From Bacteroidetes bacterium RIFCSPLOWO2_12_FULL_37_12 (GTDB lineage Bacteria > Bacteroidota > Bacteroidia > 2-12-FULL-37-12), in NCBI GenBank assembly GCA_001769655.1, contig MEPC01000034.1, positions 45,599-109,598 of the forward strand: 64,000 nt of DNA. Reading direction: 5' to 3'. The first letter of the stretch is position 1; each line of letters opens with the position of its first letter. This document shows, piece after piece, positions 33,906 through 42,881 of this stretch. The translations under genes were made by a program, and so were the position numbers. The notes under the pieces were generated by a model that was given only the letters and a program-made list of their open reading frames with translations, made no database searches and was not told the origin of the DNA.

Positions 33906-34622
33906 TTGAGATTAAAATTAATTCTTCTGATTTCCCTTTCCATTGGAATACTCCTATCCTCCAATGCCATTGCTCAGAAAAAAGAAAAAAAATCGCCTCC
34001 TAAAAAATCCTCCTCCTCCGGCACAAAACCTTCACCCACCGCTTCTGCCTATTTCATCGGCGGATTTTCGGGTGTCACTTATAAAGGCGATTTGAGCAAT
34101 CGCCATTCCGATTGGACTCCTGAAGTCAGCGCAGGAATATTGAAAGAAGGGAGCGGCAGGGTTAGTTTCATGCTTCAATTCGGAGCAGGTAATGTTATTG
34201 GTGAAGATCGGGGATATATCTTTGCGGAAACAGCCACTCCAAACAAGTTTTTTTCTACCAATTATTATAAAGCATGGGGCGAACTTGTAATCAATATTTG
34301 GAGAATTTCATCCATAAAATTATTCAGTAGCGCTGGGTTGGGAGTAATGAAATTTACACCCGAAAACGAAAAAGGGGAGCCGCTGATTGATGATTTGTCA
34401 ACCCGTCCCAAAGAGGAAATTTACGGAGCCAATATGTTTTTCTTCCCGCTCTCCATCGGAACAATTTTTTATCTACCGAATGGATTTGCCGTTAACCTCA
34501 GCGCCAGTTATATTTTTAATGGAAATGATTATATAGATAATGTAGGGGAGTGGGGCGCCACTGCCGGCAAAGATAAATTGATAACCGTTAGTTTTAAAAT
34601 TTTGGTGCCTCCGGGGAAATAG
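33906..34622 (+). CDS. Predicted outer-membrane beta-barrel protein
   Basis: 238 residues with TTG as the likely start codon (no ATG in frame before the signal peptide). Signal peptide about 1-23 (ending AIAQ), then a basic Lys/Ser/Pro linker (KKEKKSPPKKSSSSGTKP), then a small beta-barrel with AYFIGGFSGVTYKGDLSNR, SFMLQFGAGNVIGEDRG and AVNLSASYIFNGNDYIDNVG, resembling OmpW/OprF-like eight-strand barrels. The C-terminal strand is LITVSFKILVPPGK. Function unknown. The AACATCTAATATC repeat string directly precedes the start. Confidence 0.7.
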   Translation: MRLKLILLISLSIGILLSSNAIAQKKEKKSPPKKSSSSGTKPSPTASAYFIGGFSGVTYKGDLSNRHSDWTPEVSAGILKEGSGRVSFMLQFGAGNVIGEDRGYIFAETATPNKFFSTNYYKAWGELVINIWRISSIKLFSSAGLGVMKFTPENEKGEPLIDDLSTRPKEEIYGANMFFFPLSIGTIFYLPNGFAVNLSASYIFNGNDYIDNVGEWGATAGKDKLITVSFKILVPPGK

Positions 34623-34701
34623 TAGGGACAAATCGGTGTGTTTGTTTGCTAAAACCACAACACTTTCTGAGTTCTGGCACTCTAAAAAAATCAAAAATAT
34701 T

Positions 34702-37050
34702 TTATGTTTTATTTTTTTTAGTGTTCTTGAGCATATCAATAATCTCATCCACGGTTTCTTTGATTTCGGAACCAGCTTTTTCATATTCACCGGGCATTTC
34801 GTTTTTCAGAAAATAGGCAATCACATAATAATGGGGTTTGGCATATTTCATTAATATGCTTTTTTCTTTTTGAAATTGCTTTAATAGAAAATGATATTGT
34901 TTGAAGTGTAATAATTCATTAACCATTCTTATTACATAATTCATCTCTTTGTAATATTGTTCTATTTCAAAAAGTTTTTCAGCCCATTTTAATGCTGAAT
35001 TCAAATCTTTTTTTACTCTCACATATAATAAGGTCAGATTATGCATTGCGTTGCTATCTCCAAGTTCTGATGCTTTGAGATAATACCGCTCTGCTTTGTC
35101 ATAGTCCTTCTTAACATCTTCATATAATAAAGCAAGATTATGCATAGCTTTGCTATTTCCAAGTTCTGATGCTTTGAGATAATACTGTTCTGCTTTGTCA
35201 TAGTCCTTCTTTACATCTTTATATAATAAAGCAAGATTATGCATTGCGTTGCTATTTCCAAGTTCCGATGCTTTGAGATAATACTGCTCTGCTTTGTCAT
35301 AGTCCTTCCTTACATCTTCATATAAATAGGCAAGATTATTCATAGCGTCGCTATCTTTAAGTTCAAATGCTTTGAGATAATACTGCTCTGCTTTGTCATA
35401 ATCTTTCTTTGCATTATTATATAATAAAGCAAGATTATACATTGCGTTGCTATTTCCAAGTTCTGATGCTTTGAGATAATATTGCTCTGCTTTGTCATAG
35501 TCCTTCTTTACATTTGCATATAAATAGGCAAGATTATTCATCGCCTTGCTATCTCCAAGTTCTGATGCTTTGAGAAAATACTGTTCTGCTTTGCCATAGT
35601 CCTTCTTTTTAAAATAAGATTTGGCGAGACCAAAAAAGGATTCACCCTCATATTTTATTATTTCATCAGCCCATTCAGGTTTATTCTTCTCTCTTAGAAA
35701 TTTCTCGGTTTCTTCAGCTAAATTAGATTTGATTTCATTGTCAATTCCTTCCATACTTTGAATGGCTTTTGTTTTATAATAAGCGCCACTTTGAGAAAAT
35801 GTGCCGGATTTCATTCCTTCAATTTGATAGCTCACCATCTCTTGAATGTCCTTAACGGTACACCATGCCTCCAGAAATTTTATCAGCCAAAGAACATCTT
35901 CCTTTTCATTTTTTCTTCCGTGACGCATCAGATACCAGATATTAAAAAACCGTTCCCTTATGAAGTATAAATTTTTTATACCCTTGGTTTCAATCATTTC
36001 CACCACTTGGTTTTCCATCAATTGTTTTAACTGAGAAGAAATCTGATTGGACCGGATGCCTTCTCTGAATAATTTACTTTTTTCTAATATCTGATTAGCC
36101 GAAATGGGCTCCCATGCGCGCGCCAATGCATCAATGATTTGTTGTTGCTGAGGTTTCAGTTCATCCATTCGTTGTTTATAGAGGGCGCTCACCTGGTCAA
36201 GCAATAAATGCAAATCATCAAATGCACTTCCGTTTTTACGATCAATAAAAATATCAAATAACAGAGCCATTGTCCTTGGTACTCCTCCGGTAATTCGCCT
36301 AAGCGTATCTATGCGTTGGGGGCTTTTCTCAATGATTGCATTGATTTCGTTTCTCTTGCCACCGGAATCACCCAATGCTTTCATTAATTCAAGGCAGTCC
36401 TTCTGAGTTATGGGTTTTAATTTTATTTCCATGAAAAATTCAAAAAATGGTTTGTCATAATGAAAAGTATGCTCAAGCACCTTTGATGAACATCCGATGA
36501 TCTGAATTTTTGAAGAAGCCATCAGAATTTCACGGAAACGATGATTTTGGATATCCGAAAATTTATCAAACAAATCGCCGATATTATCAATAAGAAGTAC
36601 CGCTCTTTGATTTTGTTCTTTTAATTTTTTTTCTAAAACCTCAAAACAGATTCGTTCATAATCGTCACTTTTTTCATGCGTCACCATTTCATCGTATAAA
36701 CCGGAATAGACAGGATTTTTATATCCGAGAAAATGTGCCGCTTCTTCCCATAATTGTTCTAATCGTCCGATGTTGTATTGCTCCTCACTGAAACGGAGTG
36801 GCATCAGAAATTTATTAAGTTTCTCATCATCTTGTATAGCATACATTACTCGTAGAAGCAGGGTGGTTTTTCCCATACCTCTCTGCCCTACAATCAAGTA
36901 ATGCTGTGGGGGTAATTCTCTATCAGAATCTATTAATTCACCAAACAATTTTTCAAATATTTCTTTTCTGATTACAAACTCAGCAATCAGTTGATCTTTT
37001 GGCTTTTCAGCCGGGTTATGTATAAAAGAAACAGGTTTCATTACTTCCAC
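34702..37050 (-). CDS. STAND-like ATPase with Sel1/TPR repeats (module gene 2)
   Basis: 782 residues. N-terminal P-loop ATPase with Walker A GQRGMGKTT (about 55-63), Walker B RAVLLIDNIGDLF (about 150) and a sensor-like QIIGCSS; then winged-helix segments (QQIIDALARAWEPISANQIL, NQVVEMIETKGIKNLYFIRERFFNIWYLMRHG). The C-terminal half has six near-identical 33-residue Sel1/TPR units (KDYDKAEQYYLKASELGNSN...), then a non-repetitive helical end. It overlaps the upstream ATPase gene (37041-38207) by ten bases, so the two are translationally coupled. No nuclease, TIR or membrane effector was seen. A role in defence or signalling is inference. Confidence 0.8.
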   Translation of the reverse strand: MEVMKPVSFIHNPAEKPKDQLIAEFVIRKEIFEKLFGELIDSDRELPPQHYLIVGQRGMGKTTLLLRVMYAIQDDEKLNKFLMPLRFSEEQYNIGRLEQLWEEAAHFLGYKNPVYSGLYDEMVTHEKSDDYERICFEVLEKKLKEQNQRAVLLIDNIGDLFDKFSDIQNHRFREILMASSKIQIIGCSSKVLEHTFHYDKPFFEFFMEIKLKPITQKDCLELMKALGDSGGKRNEINAIIEKSPQRIDTLRRITGGVPRTMALLFDIFIDRKNGSAFDDLHLLLDQVSALYKQRMDELKPQQQQIIDALARAWEPISANQILEKSKLFREGIRSNQISSQLKQLMENQVVEMIETKGIKNLYFIRERFFNIWYLMRHGRKNEKEDVLWLIKFLEAWCTVKDIQEMVSYQIEGMKSGTFSQSGAYYKTKAIQSMEGIDNEIKSNLAEETEKFLREKNKPEWADEIIKYEGESFFGLAKSYFKKKDYGKAEQYFLKASELGDSKAMNNLAYLYANVKKDYDKAEQYYLKASELGNSNAMYNLALLYNNAKKDYDKAEQYYLKAFELKDSDAMNNLAYLYEDVRKDYDKAEQYYLKASELGNSNAMHNLALLYKDVKKDYDKAEQYYLKASELGNSKAMHNLALLYEDVKKDYDKAERYYLKASELGDSNAMHNLTLLYVRVKKDLNSALKWAEKLFEIEQYYKEMNYVIRMVNELLHFKQYHFLLKQFQKEKSILMKYAKPHYYVIAYFLKNEMPGEYEKAGSEIKETVDEIIDMLKNTKKNKT
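35030..35623. repeat. 99-bp tandem repeats coding Sel1/TPR units
   Basis: Six consecutive 99-bp units within the ATPase gene encoding 33-residue helices-turn-helices. Units differ at only a few bases, for example in GGAAATAGCAACGC versus GGAGATAGCAACGC, which suggests recent expansion by unequal recombination. Confidence 0.85.
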
Positions 37051-38207
37051 CAGGTTTTTAAAATTGGAGAATAAAATTTGTAATATCCCTTCGATTCTGC
37101 AATATAGCCATCATGTTTTAATATCTCTAGCATATCATCAAGTTTATCATTTACACCAAATTTCACAGCTAAATTAAGAGCTAAGCTGAAGTCAATTTTT
37201 TCTTTCTTTTTTAATAATAGAAGAAATTCTGTTATGAATTCAATTTCATGTTTTGTAGTGAATGATTTTGATAATCTGGATTTAAAATGCTGAAAATACA
37301 CGTTACCTTTCTCACCCGTCATCTCTTTAAATGCTTTGTCTATCATCTTTTTACTTAAGGTTTTATCCATATTAAAATTTTCCAAATTAATTTCGCTTAC
37401 TAAAAATTGGAAGTAAAAAGGTATCCACCATTCTATTTTTTTCAGGATATAATCCATAATCTGCTTATCAGCAGTTTGCCCGGTTTTAGATTGTAGTAAT
37501 TCATTAATGAATTTTTCAGCGTCTTTTTTCTTTAATGCCCCGATCTTTATTTCTCTGAGATCATTTATTCTATCCGTCCCATTTATTTTTTTGATTGTAT
37601 TGAATACACCAATTGAACCCGTATAAATAAATTTGATTTTTTCATGGAATAGAGGATTTTGCCTAAGGGTTCTATTTTGACTTAAAAAATGCAACACGGC
37701 ATCCGTTCCAAGTTTCTTTTTGATATGTTCTAACATAAAAGGAAATTCATCAATCAATAATAAAATCATTTTCCCTTCAAGGTTTATAGTAGTTAGAAAA
37801 TTAACTAACTCTTCATAAAAATCAGGTTTTTCTCTTTGCCTGATACCTATACCTACTTCGCCAATAGTTATTTCATTTATGCGATTAGACCAATTAGCAA
37901 AAAATTCTTTTACCCTGTCGCTAAATCTTCCGAATCCATTTATTAAATCAGATTTAAGTATTTCTTTCAGCGCCAATTTGAAAAATTTTTCAGGATTGTC
38001 AAATTCTTCTGTATTCAAAAACACGGTGTATGTATTCAGCTCAGGGGTATCAATTAAGTCCATTAGAATAGATGTTTTACCCACTCTTCGTGGAGCAGAA
38101 ATTAGTAAATTTTCGCCATTTCCGACATTATCTACTATTTGCTTTCTGACATCGGGCCTTTTGAAGAATTTATCTTTCCGGGCTATTTGACCAACAGTTT
38201 GTTTCAT
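37041..38207 (-). CDS. Archaeal-type ATPase (module gene 1)
   Basis: 388 residues from the ATG at 38207; the ATG at 38234 would overlap a -7 element. P-loop NTPase with Walker A SAPRRVGKTS, Walker B MILLLIDEFPFML, a sensor IKFIYTGSIGVF, and a C-terminal winged helix ending YIAESKGYYKFYSPILKTWWK, the usual tail of archaeal ATPase/ATPase_2-type STAND proteins. A PD-(D/E)XK nuclease domain common in such proteins is absent. It is directly followed, with a ten-base overlap, by a second larger ATPase with Sel1 repeats, making a two-ATPase operon. It has none of the GTGWCAC motif found in neighbouring core genes, hinting at acquisition. Confidence 0.8.
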   Translation of the reverse strand: MKQTVGQIARKDKFFKRPDVRKQIVDNVGNGENLLISAPRRVGKTSILMDLIDTPELNTYTVFLNTEEFDNPEKFFKLALKEILKSDLINGFGRFSDRVKEFFANWSNRINEITIGEVGIGIRQREKPDFYEELVNFLTTINLEGKMILLLIDEFPFMLEHIKKKLGTDAVLHFLSQNRTLRQNPLFHEKIKFIYTGSIGVFNTIKKINGTDRINDLREIKIGALKKKDAEKFINELLQSKTGQTADKQIMDYILKKIEWWIPFYFQFLVSEINLENFNMDKTLSKKMIDKAFKEMTGEKGNVYFQHFKSRLSKSFTTKHEIEFITEFLLLLKKKEKIDFSLALNLAVKFGVNDKLDDMLEILKHDGYIAESKGYYKFYSPILKTWWK

Positions 38208-38223
38208 TGCAATAATTTTATTG

Positions 38224-38231
38224 CAAATATA
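38224..38231 (-). promoter_or_regulatory. Bacteroidota -7 element, ATPase module
   Basis: Minus-strand TATATTTG (TAnnTTTG) lies 16 bases upstream of the ATG at 38207. A second match (TAAATTTG) is at 38252-38259. Confidence 0.5.
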
Positions 38232-38359
38232 CATTGCAATTTTTAAATTGCCAAATTTATTTGCAATTATTTTAAAACCTTATATGTAAAAAAATCTATG
38301 TAAATGAATATCAAGCTATTGCAATATAACGTGGTATAGGTAAACATTACAAAATTCTA

Positions 38360-39463
38360 TCATCCCTCCCCCATCTCCCCCACAAACCTATCAAACAAAT
38401 ACCTCGAATCATGCGGTCCTGGTGACGACTCAGGATGATACTGTACCGAAAATGCCTTCCGGTCTTTAAGCTGTAATCCTTCAATGGTTTTGTCATTCAG
38501 ATTCAGGTGTGTCACTTCCACATTTTTGTTTTTCCGGATAGATTCTTCGCTCACTGAAAATCCGTGATTCTGCGAAGTGATTTCACAGCGTCCCGTTTGC
38601 AAGTTTTTTACCGGATGATTTAACCCGCGATGACCATGATGCATCTTATAAGTAGAAACGCCGGCGGCTAAGGCAAGTAACTGATGACCCAAACATATCC
38701 CAAATAACGGTTTCCCCGACTCAAGAATTTTTGTGACCGTTTCAACGGCATAAGGCATAGCCGCCGGATCGCCGGGTCCGTTGGAAAGAAAAAATCCATG
38801 TGGTTCAAACGATTTTAATTCTTCAAATTTTGTTTTTGCCGGGAATATTTTCACATAACATCCGCGTTCATCGAAATTTCGCAAAATGTTTTTCTTTATT
38901 CCGAAATCAAGCGCCGCCACCCTGAATTTTCCATTTTCATCTCCGTAAAAATAGGACTCTGTAGTACTAACCTTGCTCGATAATTCTAATCCCGCCATGG
39001 ATGGCACTGATTTCAGCATAACGTTCAATTCTTCCGTGTCTGTTTTTTCTGATGAAATGATAGCATTCATTGCGCCTTTACTGCGGATATGACGCACCAA
39101 TGCACGCGTATCTATTCCATCAATCGCTGTGATATTCTGAAGTAGAAAATATTCCTGCAATGAGAGGTCTCCATCGTTTCGTGAATACATTTCCTGAAAA
39201 GAGCGGCAAACGAGTCCTGCAATTTGCACTTTAGATGATTCGGCTTCCTCTTTATGAACCCCATAGTTTCCAATATGAACATGGGTGGTGGTCATTATTT
39301 GTCCTGAATACGAAGGGTCCGTAAATACTTCCTGGTATCCGGTCATACCGGTATTAAAGCAAATTTCACCGGTGGCAGTGCCGGGAGCACCCACGGAAAA
39401 TCCACGATAAAGTGTTCCGTCATCGAGCAGAAGAACAGCGGGTTTTTTTGTGGTGTAGGGCAT
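38360..39463 (-). CDS. carA: Carbamoyl-phosphate synthase small subunit
   Basis: Glutaminase subunit that supplies ammonia to CarB for pyrimidine and arginine synthesis. At 367 residues it has normal length: an N-terminal CarA-specific domain (LLLDDGTLYRGFSVGAPGTATGEICFNTGMTGYQEVFTDPSY) and a class I glutamine amidotransferase domain with nucleophile C257 in PLFGICLGHQ and the His/Glu of QYHPESSPGPHDS. carB is not adjacent. One GTGWCAC motif at 38509. Confidence 0.96.
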   Translation of the reverse strand: MPYTTKKPAVLLLDDGTLYRGFSVGAPGTATGEICFNTGMTGYQEVFTDPSYSGQIMTTTHVHIGNYGVHKEEAESSKVQIAGLVCRSFQEMYSRNDGDLSLQEYFLLQNITAIDGIDTRALVRHIRSKGAMNAIISSEKTDTEELNVMLKSVPSMAGLELSSKVSTTESYFYGDENGKFRVAALDFGIKKNILRNFDERGCYVKIFPAKTKFEELKSFEPHGFFLSNGPGDPAAMPYAVETVTKILESGKPLFGICLGHQLLALAAGVSTYKMHHGHRGLNHPVKNLQTGRCEITSQNHGFSVSEESIRKNKNVEVTHLNLNDKTIEGLQLKDRKAFSVQYHPESSPGPHDSRYLFDRFVGEMGEG

Positions 39464-39552
39464 GGAATACAGAATGATTTCTTACTGATTGTAAATCAGG
39501 TCGTAAATTTATATTTTTTCTTAGTATTATTGTAATAAAAAATATTATCCCC

Positions 39553-40212
39553 GTGAATTTCAGAATTCATCCCGCCTTGTTTACGTTCGATAAACGCCTT
39601 TTTTTCCTCGCTATTGTGTTGGGTAAAATCCTCATGGCTGTTTATGTCAATAACATGCTGATTGATAAAAATCTCTTTTTCGAAACATACAGCGAGCAGT
39701 TGGCTTATGAAAGAATCGAAGAAATGTTTAACCAGCGAGAACAATGGAAATGGATTGCCTTTTTATTTATTCCTGTGATTTTTTGCATTAAATTCAGTTT
39801 GGTGGCAGTGGCGCTGAACGTAGGTATTTTGCTTAACGGGCTGAAAACCACTTTCACAGATCTTTTTAAAATAGCCATGATCGCCGAACTTGTTTTTCTG
39901 TTTGGATTGTTTATCAAAATAATCTGGATGACGTTTTTTATGGAAATTCATTCGATGACCACCATTCAAACATTTAATCCTCTCGCTTTGATAAATCTGA
40001 TAAACATTGAAAAACTTCAGTCATGGATGGTTTATCCTTTGCAGGCATTAAGTGTATTTGAATTGGTTTACATTTTTGTGCTGGCGCTGGGCTTATCATT
40101 AAAATTACAAAAGTCATTTTTGAAAATGCTCGTGCTGGTTTTTTCTTCTTACGGATTGGGATTTTTGCTCTGGTTGGTAGTGATTATGTTTATAAGTTTA
40201 AATGCAGGGTGA
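39553..40212 (+). CDS. Hypothetical polytopic membrane protein (Yip1-like)
   Basis: 219 residues with about five hydrophobic helices. The pattern (N-terminal [22 protein letters not shown], conserved NPLALINL, then [19 protein letters not shown]) resembles Yip1-domain proteins, which have five membrane spans and unknown bacterial function; the match is by general character only. The stop overlaps a possible GTG start of queG. Preceded by an AT-rich gap after carA (divergent). Confidence 0.65.
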   Translation: MNFRIHPALFTFDKRLFFLAIVLGKILMAVYVNNMLIDKNLFFETYSEQLAYERIEEMFNQREQWKWIAFLFIPVIFCIKFSLVAVALNVGILLNGLKTTFTDLFKIAMIAELVFLFGLFIKIIWMTFFMEIHSMTTIQTFNPLALINLINIEKLQSWMVYPLQALSVFELVYIFVLALGLSLKLQKSFLKMLVLVFSSYGLGFLLWLVVIMFISLNAG

Positions 40213-40286
40213 TTGTTTCCAATACAACGGTGGTCGGAGCTTTTTCTAAAAAAATGGCTTATCCGGGCACGTCCTTCATTTTCCTC

Positions 40287-41219
40287 ATGACGACACAATC
40301 CCTCTCCCAATTCATAAAATCTACAGCCAGAAATCTTGGCTTCCAATACTGTGGAATTTCAAAAGCCGGATTTCTCGCAGAAGAAGCGCCGCGCTTGGAG
40401 AATTGGCTGAAAAATAACATGCACGGTAAAATGAATTGGATGGAAGAGCATTTTGAAAAACGGTTAGACCCTTCAAAATTAGTAGTAAATGCGCAGTCCG
40501 TTATTTCGCTGTTGCTAAATTATTTTCCGGATGAAAAATTCAAACAACCGGAGAATGTCCCCAAGATTTCAAAATATGCTTTTGGAAATGATTATCACTT
40601 TGTTATAAAAGACAAGCTGATTAATTTATTAAATAAAATTCGTGAGTACGCGGGTGACATTCATGGAAGATGTTTTGTGGATTCCGCGCCTGTGATGGAT
40701 AAAGCATGGGCGGCGAAAAGCGGGTTGGGTTGGATTGGAAAAAATTCAAACCTTATTACGCGTGAGATGGGTTCTTTTTTATTTATAGCAGAATTAATTC
40801 TTGACATTCCCCTTGAATACGATGCTCCCATTAAAGATTATTGCGGGGACTGCCGTTTATGTTTGGATGCTTGTCCCACGAATGCTATTTCACAACCTTA
40901 CGTGGTAGATGGCAGTAAGTGCATTTCCTATTTTACCATCGAATTAAAATCCCACGAAAAAATTCCCGTTGAAATGAAAGGAAAATTTGAAAACTGGATT
41001 TTCGGCTGTGACATCTGCCAGGATGTGTGCCCCTGGAACCGTTTTTCGAAACCTACCCTCGAAAAAGATTTTCAACCGGATGATAAATTATTAGGAATGA
41101 CACAGAAGGATTGGGAGGAAATTACGGAAGATGTTTTTAATAAGGTTTTTAAGGGCTCCCCATTACAGCGGGCGAAATACGAGGGCGTGAAGAGAAATTT
41201 AAAATTTTTGTGTTCGTGA
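40287..41219 (+). CDS. queG: Epoxyqueuosine reductase
   Basis: Last step of queuosine biosynthesis in tRNA, reducing epoxyqueuosine with a cobalamin and two [4Fe-4S] clusters. Length 310 residues from the ATG at 40287; a GTG at 40209 would add 26 residues not seen in the family. The two cluster motifs are [16 protein letters not shown] and [11 protein letters not shown]. The catalytic region around [31 protein letters not shown] is complete. Short form without the C-terminal HEAT-like extension of some orthologues. Confidence 0.95.
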   Translation: MTTQSLSQFIKSTARNLGFQYCGISKAGFLAEEAPRLENWLKNNMHGKMNWMEEHFEKRLDPSKLVVNAQSVISLLLNYFPDEKFKQPENVPKISKYAFGNDYHFVIKDKLINLLNKIREYAGDIHGRCFVDSAPVMDKAWAAKSGLGWIGKNSNLITREMGSFLFIAELILDIPLEYDAPIKDYCGDCRLCLDACPTNAISQPYVVDGSKCISYFTIELKSHEKIPVEMKGKFENWIFGCDICQDVCPWNRFSKPTLEKDFQPDDKLLGMTQKDWEEITEDVFNKVFKGSPLQRAKYEGVKRNLKFLCS

Positions 41220-41257
41220 AAAATAAATTTTTATAGTTTAAGGCATTGAGAATCTTT

Positions 41258-41299
41258 ACCCCCTCTCCATTTTTTTGGAGAGGAGCTGGGGTGAGGTCT
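41258..41299. terminator. REP-like hairpin between convergent genes
   Basis: CCCCTCTCCATTTTTTTGGAGAGG followed by CTGGGGTGAGGTC. It is an inverted copy of the elements at 1095-1137 and 7375-7415 and lies between the convergent queG and ridA genes, the right place for a bidirectional terminator. Confidence 0.65.
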
Positions 41300-41307
41300 G
41301 TCCCCAC

Positions 41308-41688
41308 CTACCCCGCGCACGCCACCACCGAAATCTCCACTCCCGCATCTTTTGGCAATCGTGCCACTTCCACCGTTTCCCTTGCCGGTGGTTGTTCGGG
41401 AAAATAGGTTTCGTAAATTTCGTTTATCTCCTTAAATTGATTCATGTCTTTGATAAACAACGTGGATTTAACTACATGGCTGAAATTTAAACCTGCTGTT
41501 TCGAGAATGGCTTTAATATTCTCCAACACCTGCCGGGTTTCGCTTTTAATGTCACTGTTTATAAAATTTCCGGTGTTGGGTTCAATGGCAATTTGCCCTG
41601 AAATAAATAAAAAGCCGTTTGCTTTGACTGCCTGGGAATAAGGTCCGATGGGTTGCGGGGCGCGGGGTGAGTTGAGGATGGTTTTCAT
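41308..41688 (-). CDS. ridA: RidA family enamine/imine deaminase
   Basis: 126 residues, the full family length. Family motifs are present: SPRAPQPIGPYSQAVKANGFLFISGQIAI at the N-terminus, the central LENIKAILETAGLNFSHVVKSTLFI, and the C-terminal ARETVEVARLPKDAGVEISVVACAG, which carries the conserved arginine (R in PPARETVEV) that binds the substrate carboxylate. It hydrolyses reactive enamines/imines formed by PLP enzymes. Confidence 0.94.
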   Translation of the reverse strand: MKTILNSPRAPQPIGPYSQAVKANGFLFISGQIAIEPNTGNFINSDIKSETRQVLENIKAILETAGLNFSHVVKSTLFIKDMNQFKEINEIYETYFPEQPPARETVEVARLPKDAGVEISVVACAG

Positions 41689-41743
41689 GTGAGAAAGGTA
41701 AGAATTTTTATTTCAAATTATAGGTTGTATGAAACAAAATGAG

Positions 41744-42001
41744 TTACTGTTCACCACTATGTGTTTTACCTATGTAACTATGTGCCTATGCGGCAATGCG
41801 AAATTAAAATTATTGTTACTACTTACCACAGAGGCACAGAGAACACTAAGTTACATAGAGAAAAATTAGTAAGAAAAAAATTTGAGTTATTATCTCTGTG
41901 TTTCTTAGTGTTCTCCGTGTCTCTGTGGTATAGTATTTTTTTACTTTACTGAGTAGGTACAAATTATTACCACAGAGACACATAGAAATTCACATAGAAA
42001 G
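41744..42001. repeat. Intergenic inverted repeats (CCACAGAGGCACAGAG family)
   Basis: Nearly the whole 334-base gap between ridA and the 81-residue gene is repeat DNA: a GTTACTGTTCACC end-like string at 41744, a hairpin at 41824-41930 (arms CCACAGAGGCACAGAGAACACTAAG and CTTAGTGTTCTCCGTGTCTCTGTGG) and a further half element after 41968 (ACCACAGAGACACATAGAAA). No gene. Confidence 0.75.
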
Positions 42002-42022
42002 GTCTAAGCAGTGACAGAGTTT

Positions 42023-42268
42023 CTACTTTTTATTTTCAGGTTCTATTTTGTCAATATCCTTCACATTTAATGTTTCATTATCCTCAAACATCAGTAATTC
42101 GGAATTAAGTACTTTGTGCTGATGCAATACTTTACCACTTTTCAAAATCACCTTAACCATTTGGTAACCCATCCCTGTTTCGGGAAGATTTATCAAAATG
42201 TTTATGAAACTGTTTGGCAATTTTAAGGTTTGAGTTTCGTTTGATTTTTTTTTGATGGCTTGTGGCAT
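42023..42268 (-). CDS. Hypothetical protein downstream of DUF433-DUF5615 pair
   Basis: 81 residues, no signal peptide. Basic N-terminus (QAIKKKSNETQTLKLP), then NSFINILINLPETGMGYQMVKVILKSGKVLHQHKVLNSELLMFEDNETLNVKDIDKIEPE, which reads as a beta-rich small domain with a GxxxxxHKVLNSE turn. No family recognised. It starts four bases after the DUF5615 gene in the same direction, so it is probably a third member of that operon. Confidence 0.6.
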   Translation of the reverse strand: MPQAIKKKSNETQTLKLPNSFINILINLPETGMGYQMVKVILKSGKVLHQHKVLNSELLMFEDNETLNVKDIDKIEPENKK

Positions 42269-42272
42269 TTTT

Positions 42273-42632
42273 CTATTTGCTAATAAATGTAATAATCTCT
42301 TTATCTATTTCAACCAAGAAAAAGGGCTTAGAATTTAGATTTTTAATCGGAATAATATTTTCAGATAGAATTTTAATAAGGTCCTGATTAGAAATATTTC
42401 CCAAATTAATTTTTATAAGTTTTTTCGGCGTTTGTTTTATGAAAAAACTATCACGGAAATCTGAATCTTTTGTAATAACAATGCAATCATTTGAATCGGC
42501 ATAGGTACAAATATCTTGATCTCTGGTGTTCCACCTATCAAGAATCTCATTTACATGAATTGCTTCAAAACCCAACGAAACAAGATGTTTAATTATTTTA
42601 TAAGAGATATGTACATCGCCAAGGAACTTCAT
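42273..42632 (-). CDS. DUF5615 family PIN-like protein (toxin-like)
   Basis: 119 residues. The first residues MKFLGDVHISYKIIKHLVSLGFEAIHVNEI and the middle DQDICTYADSNDCIVITKDSDF have the DUF5615 (PIN-like) pattern: an early Asp (D6), a second acidic cluster (D54 in RDQDICTYA) and TKDSDFRD, forming a predicted Mg-dependent RNase site. Usually paired with a DUF433 antitoxin, as here (one-base overlap with the upstream gene). Likely toxin of a type II toxin-antitoxin pair; inferred from the family. Confidence 0.85.
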   Translation of the reverse strand: MKFLGDVHISYKIIKHLVSLGFEAIHVNEILDRWNTRDQDICTYADSNDCIVITKDSDFRDSFFIKQTPKKLIKINLGNISNQDLIKILSENIIPIKNLNSKPFFLVEIDKEIITFISK

Positions 42633-42859
42633 TAAGCCGCGGCTTTAATAGAATAACCCGATAAGTATAATTTTGCAAAATTTAAACTTGCCAGAATATC
42701 TTCTTTTTCCAATTCCTGGTGGTCCTCAATTATTTGTTCAGTGGTCATGCCAGATCCCAACATATCCATTATGACTTCCACTGGCCATCTCATATTACGG
42801 ATGCATGGTTTACCATGACATATATCCGGGTTAATAGTAATTCTATCTAAATTATTCAT
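42632..42859 (-). CDS. DUF433 antitoxin-like protein
   Basis: 75 residues. Classic DUF433 start ITINPDICHGKPCIRNMRWPVEVIMDMLGSGMTTEQIIEDHQELEKEDILASLNFA, a small helix-turn-helix-like domain. It overlaps the start of the DUF5615 gene by one base (translational coupling). It probably binds the toxin and represses its own promoter, whose -7 element is at 42874-42881. Confidence 0.88.
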   Translation of the reverse strand: MNNLDRITINPDICHGKPCIRNMRWPVEVIMDMLGSGMTTEQIIEDHQELEKEDILASLNFAKLYLSGYSIKAAA

Positions 42860-42873
42860 AGTGTTAATTATTA

Positions 42874-42881
42874 CAAAGATA
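42874..42881 (-). promoter_or_regulatory. Bacteroidota -7 element, DUF433-DUF5615 operon
   Basis: Minus-strand TATCTTTG (TAnnTTTG) lies 14 bases before the DUF433 ATG. Confidence 0.5.
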
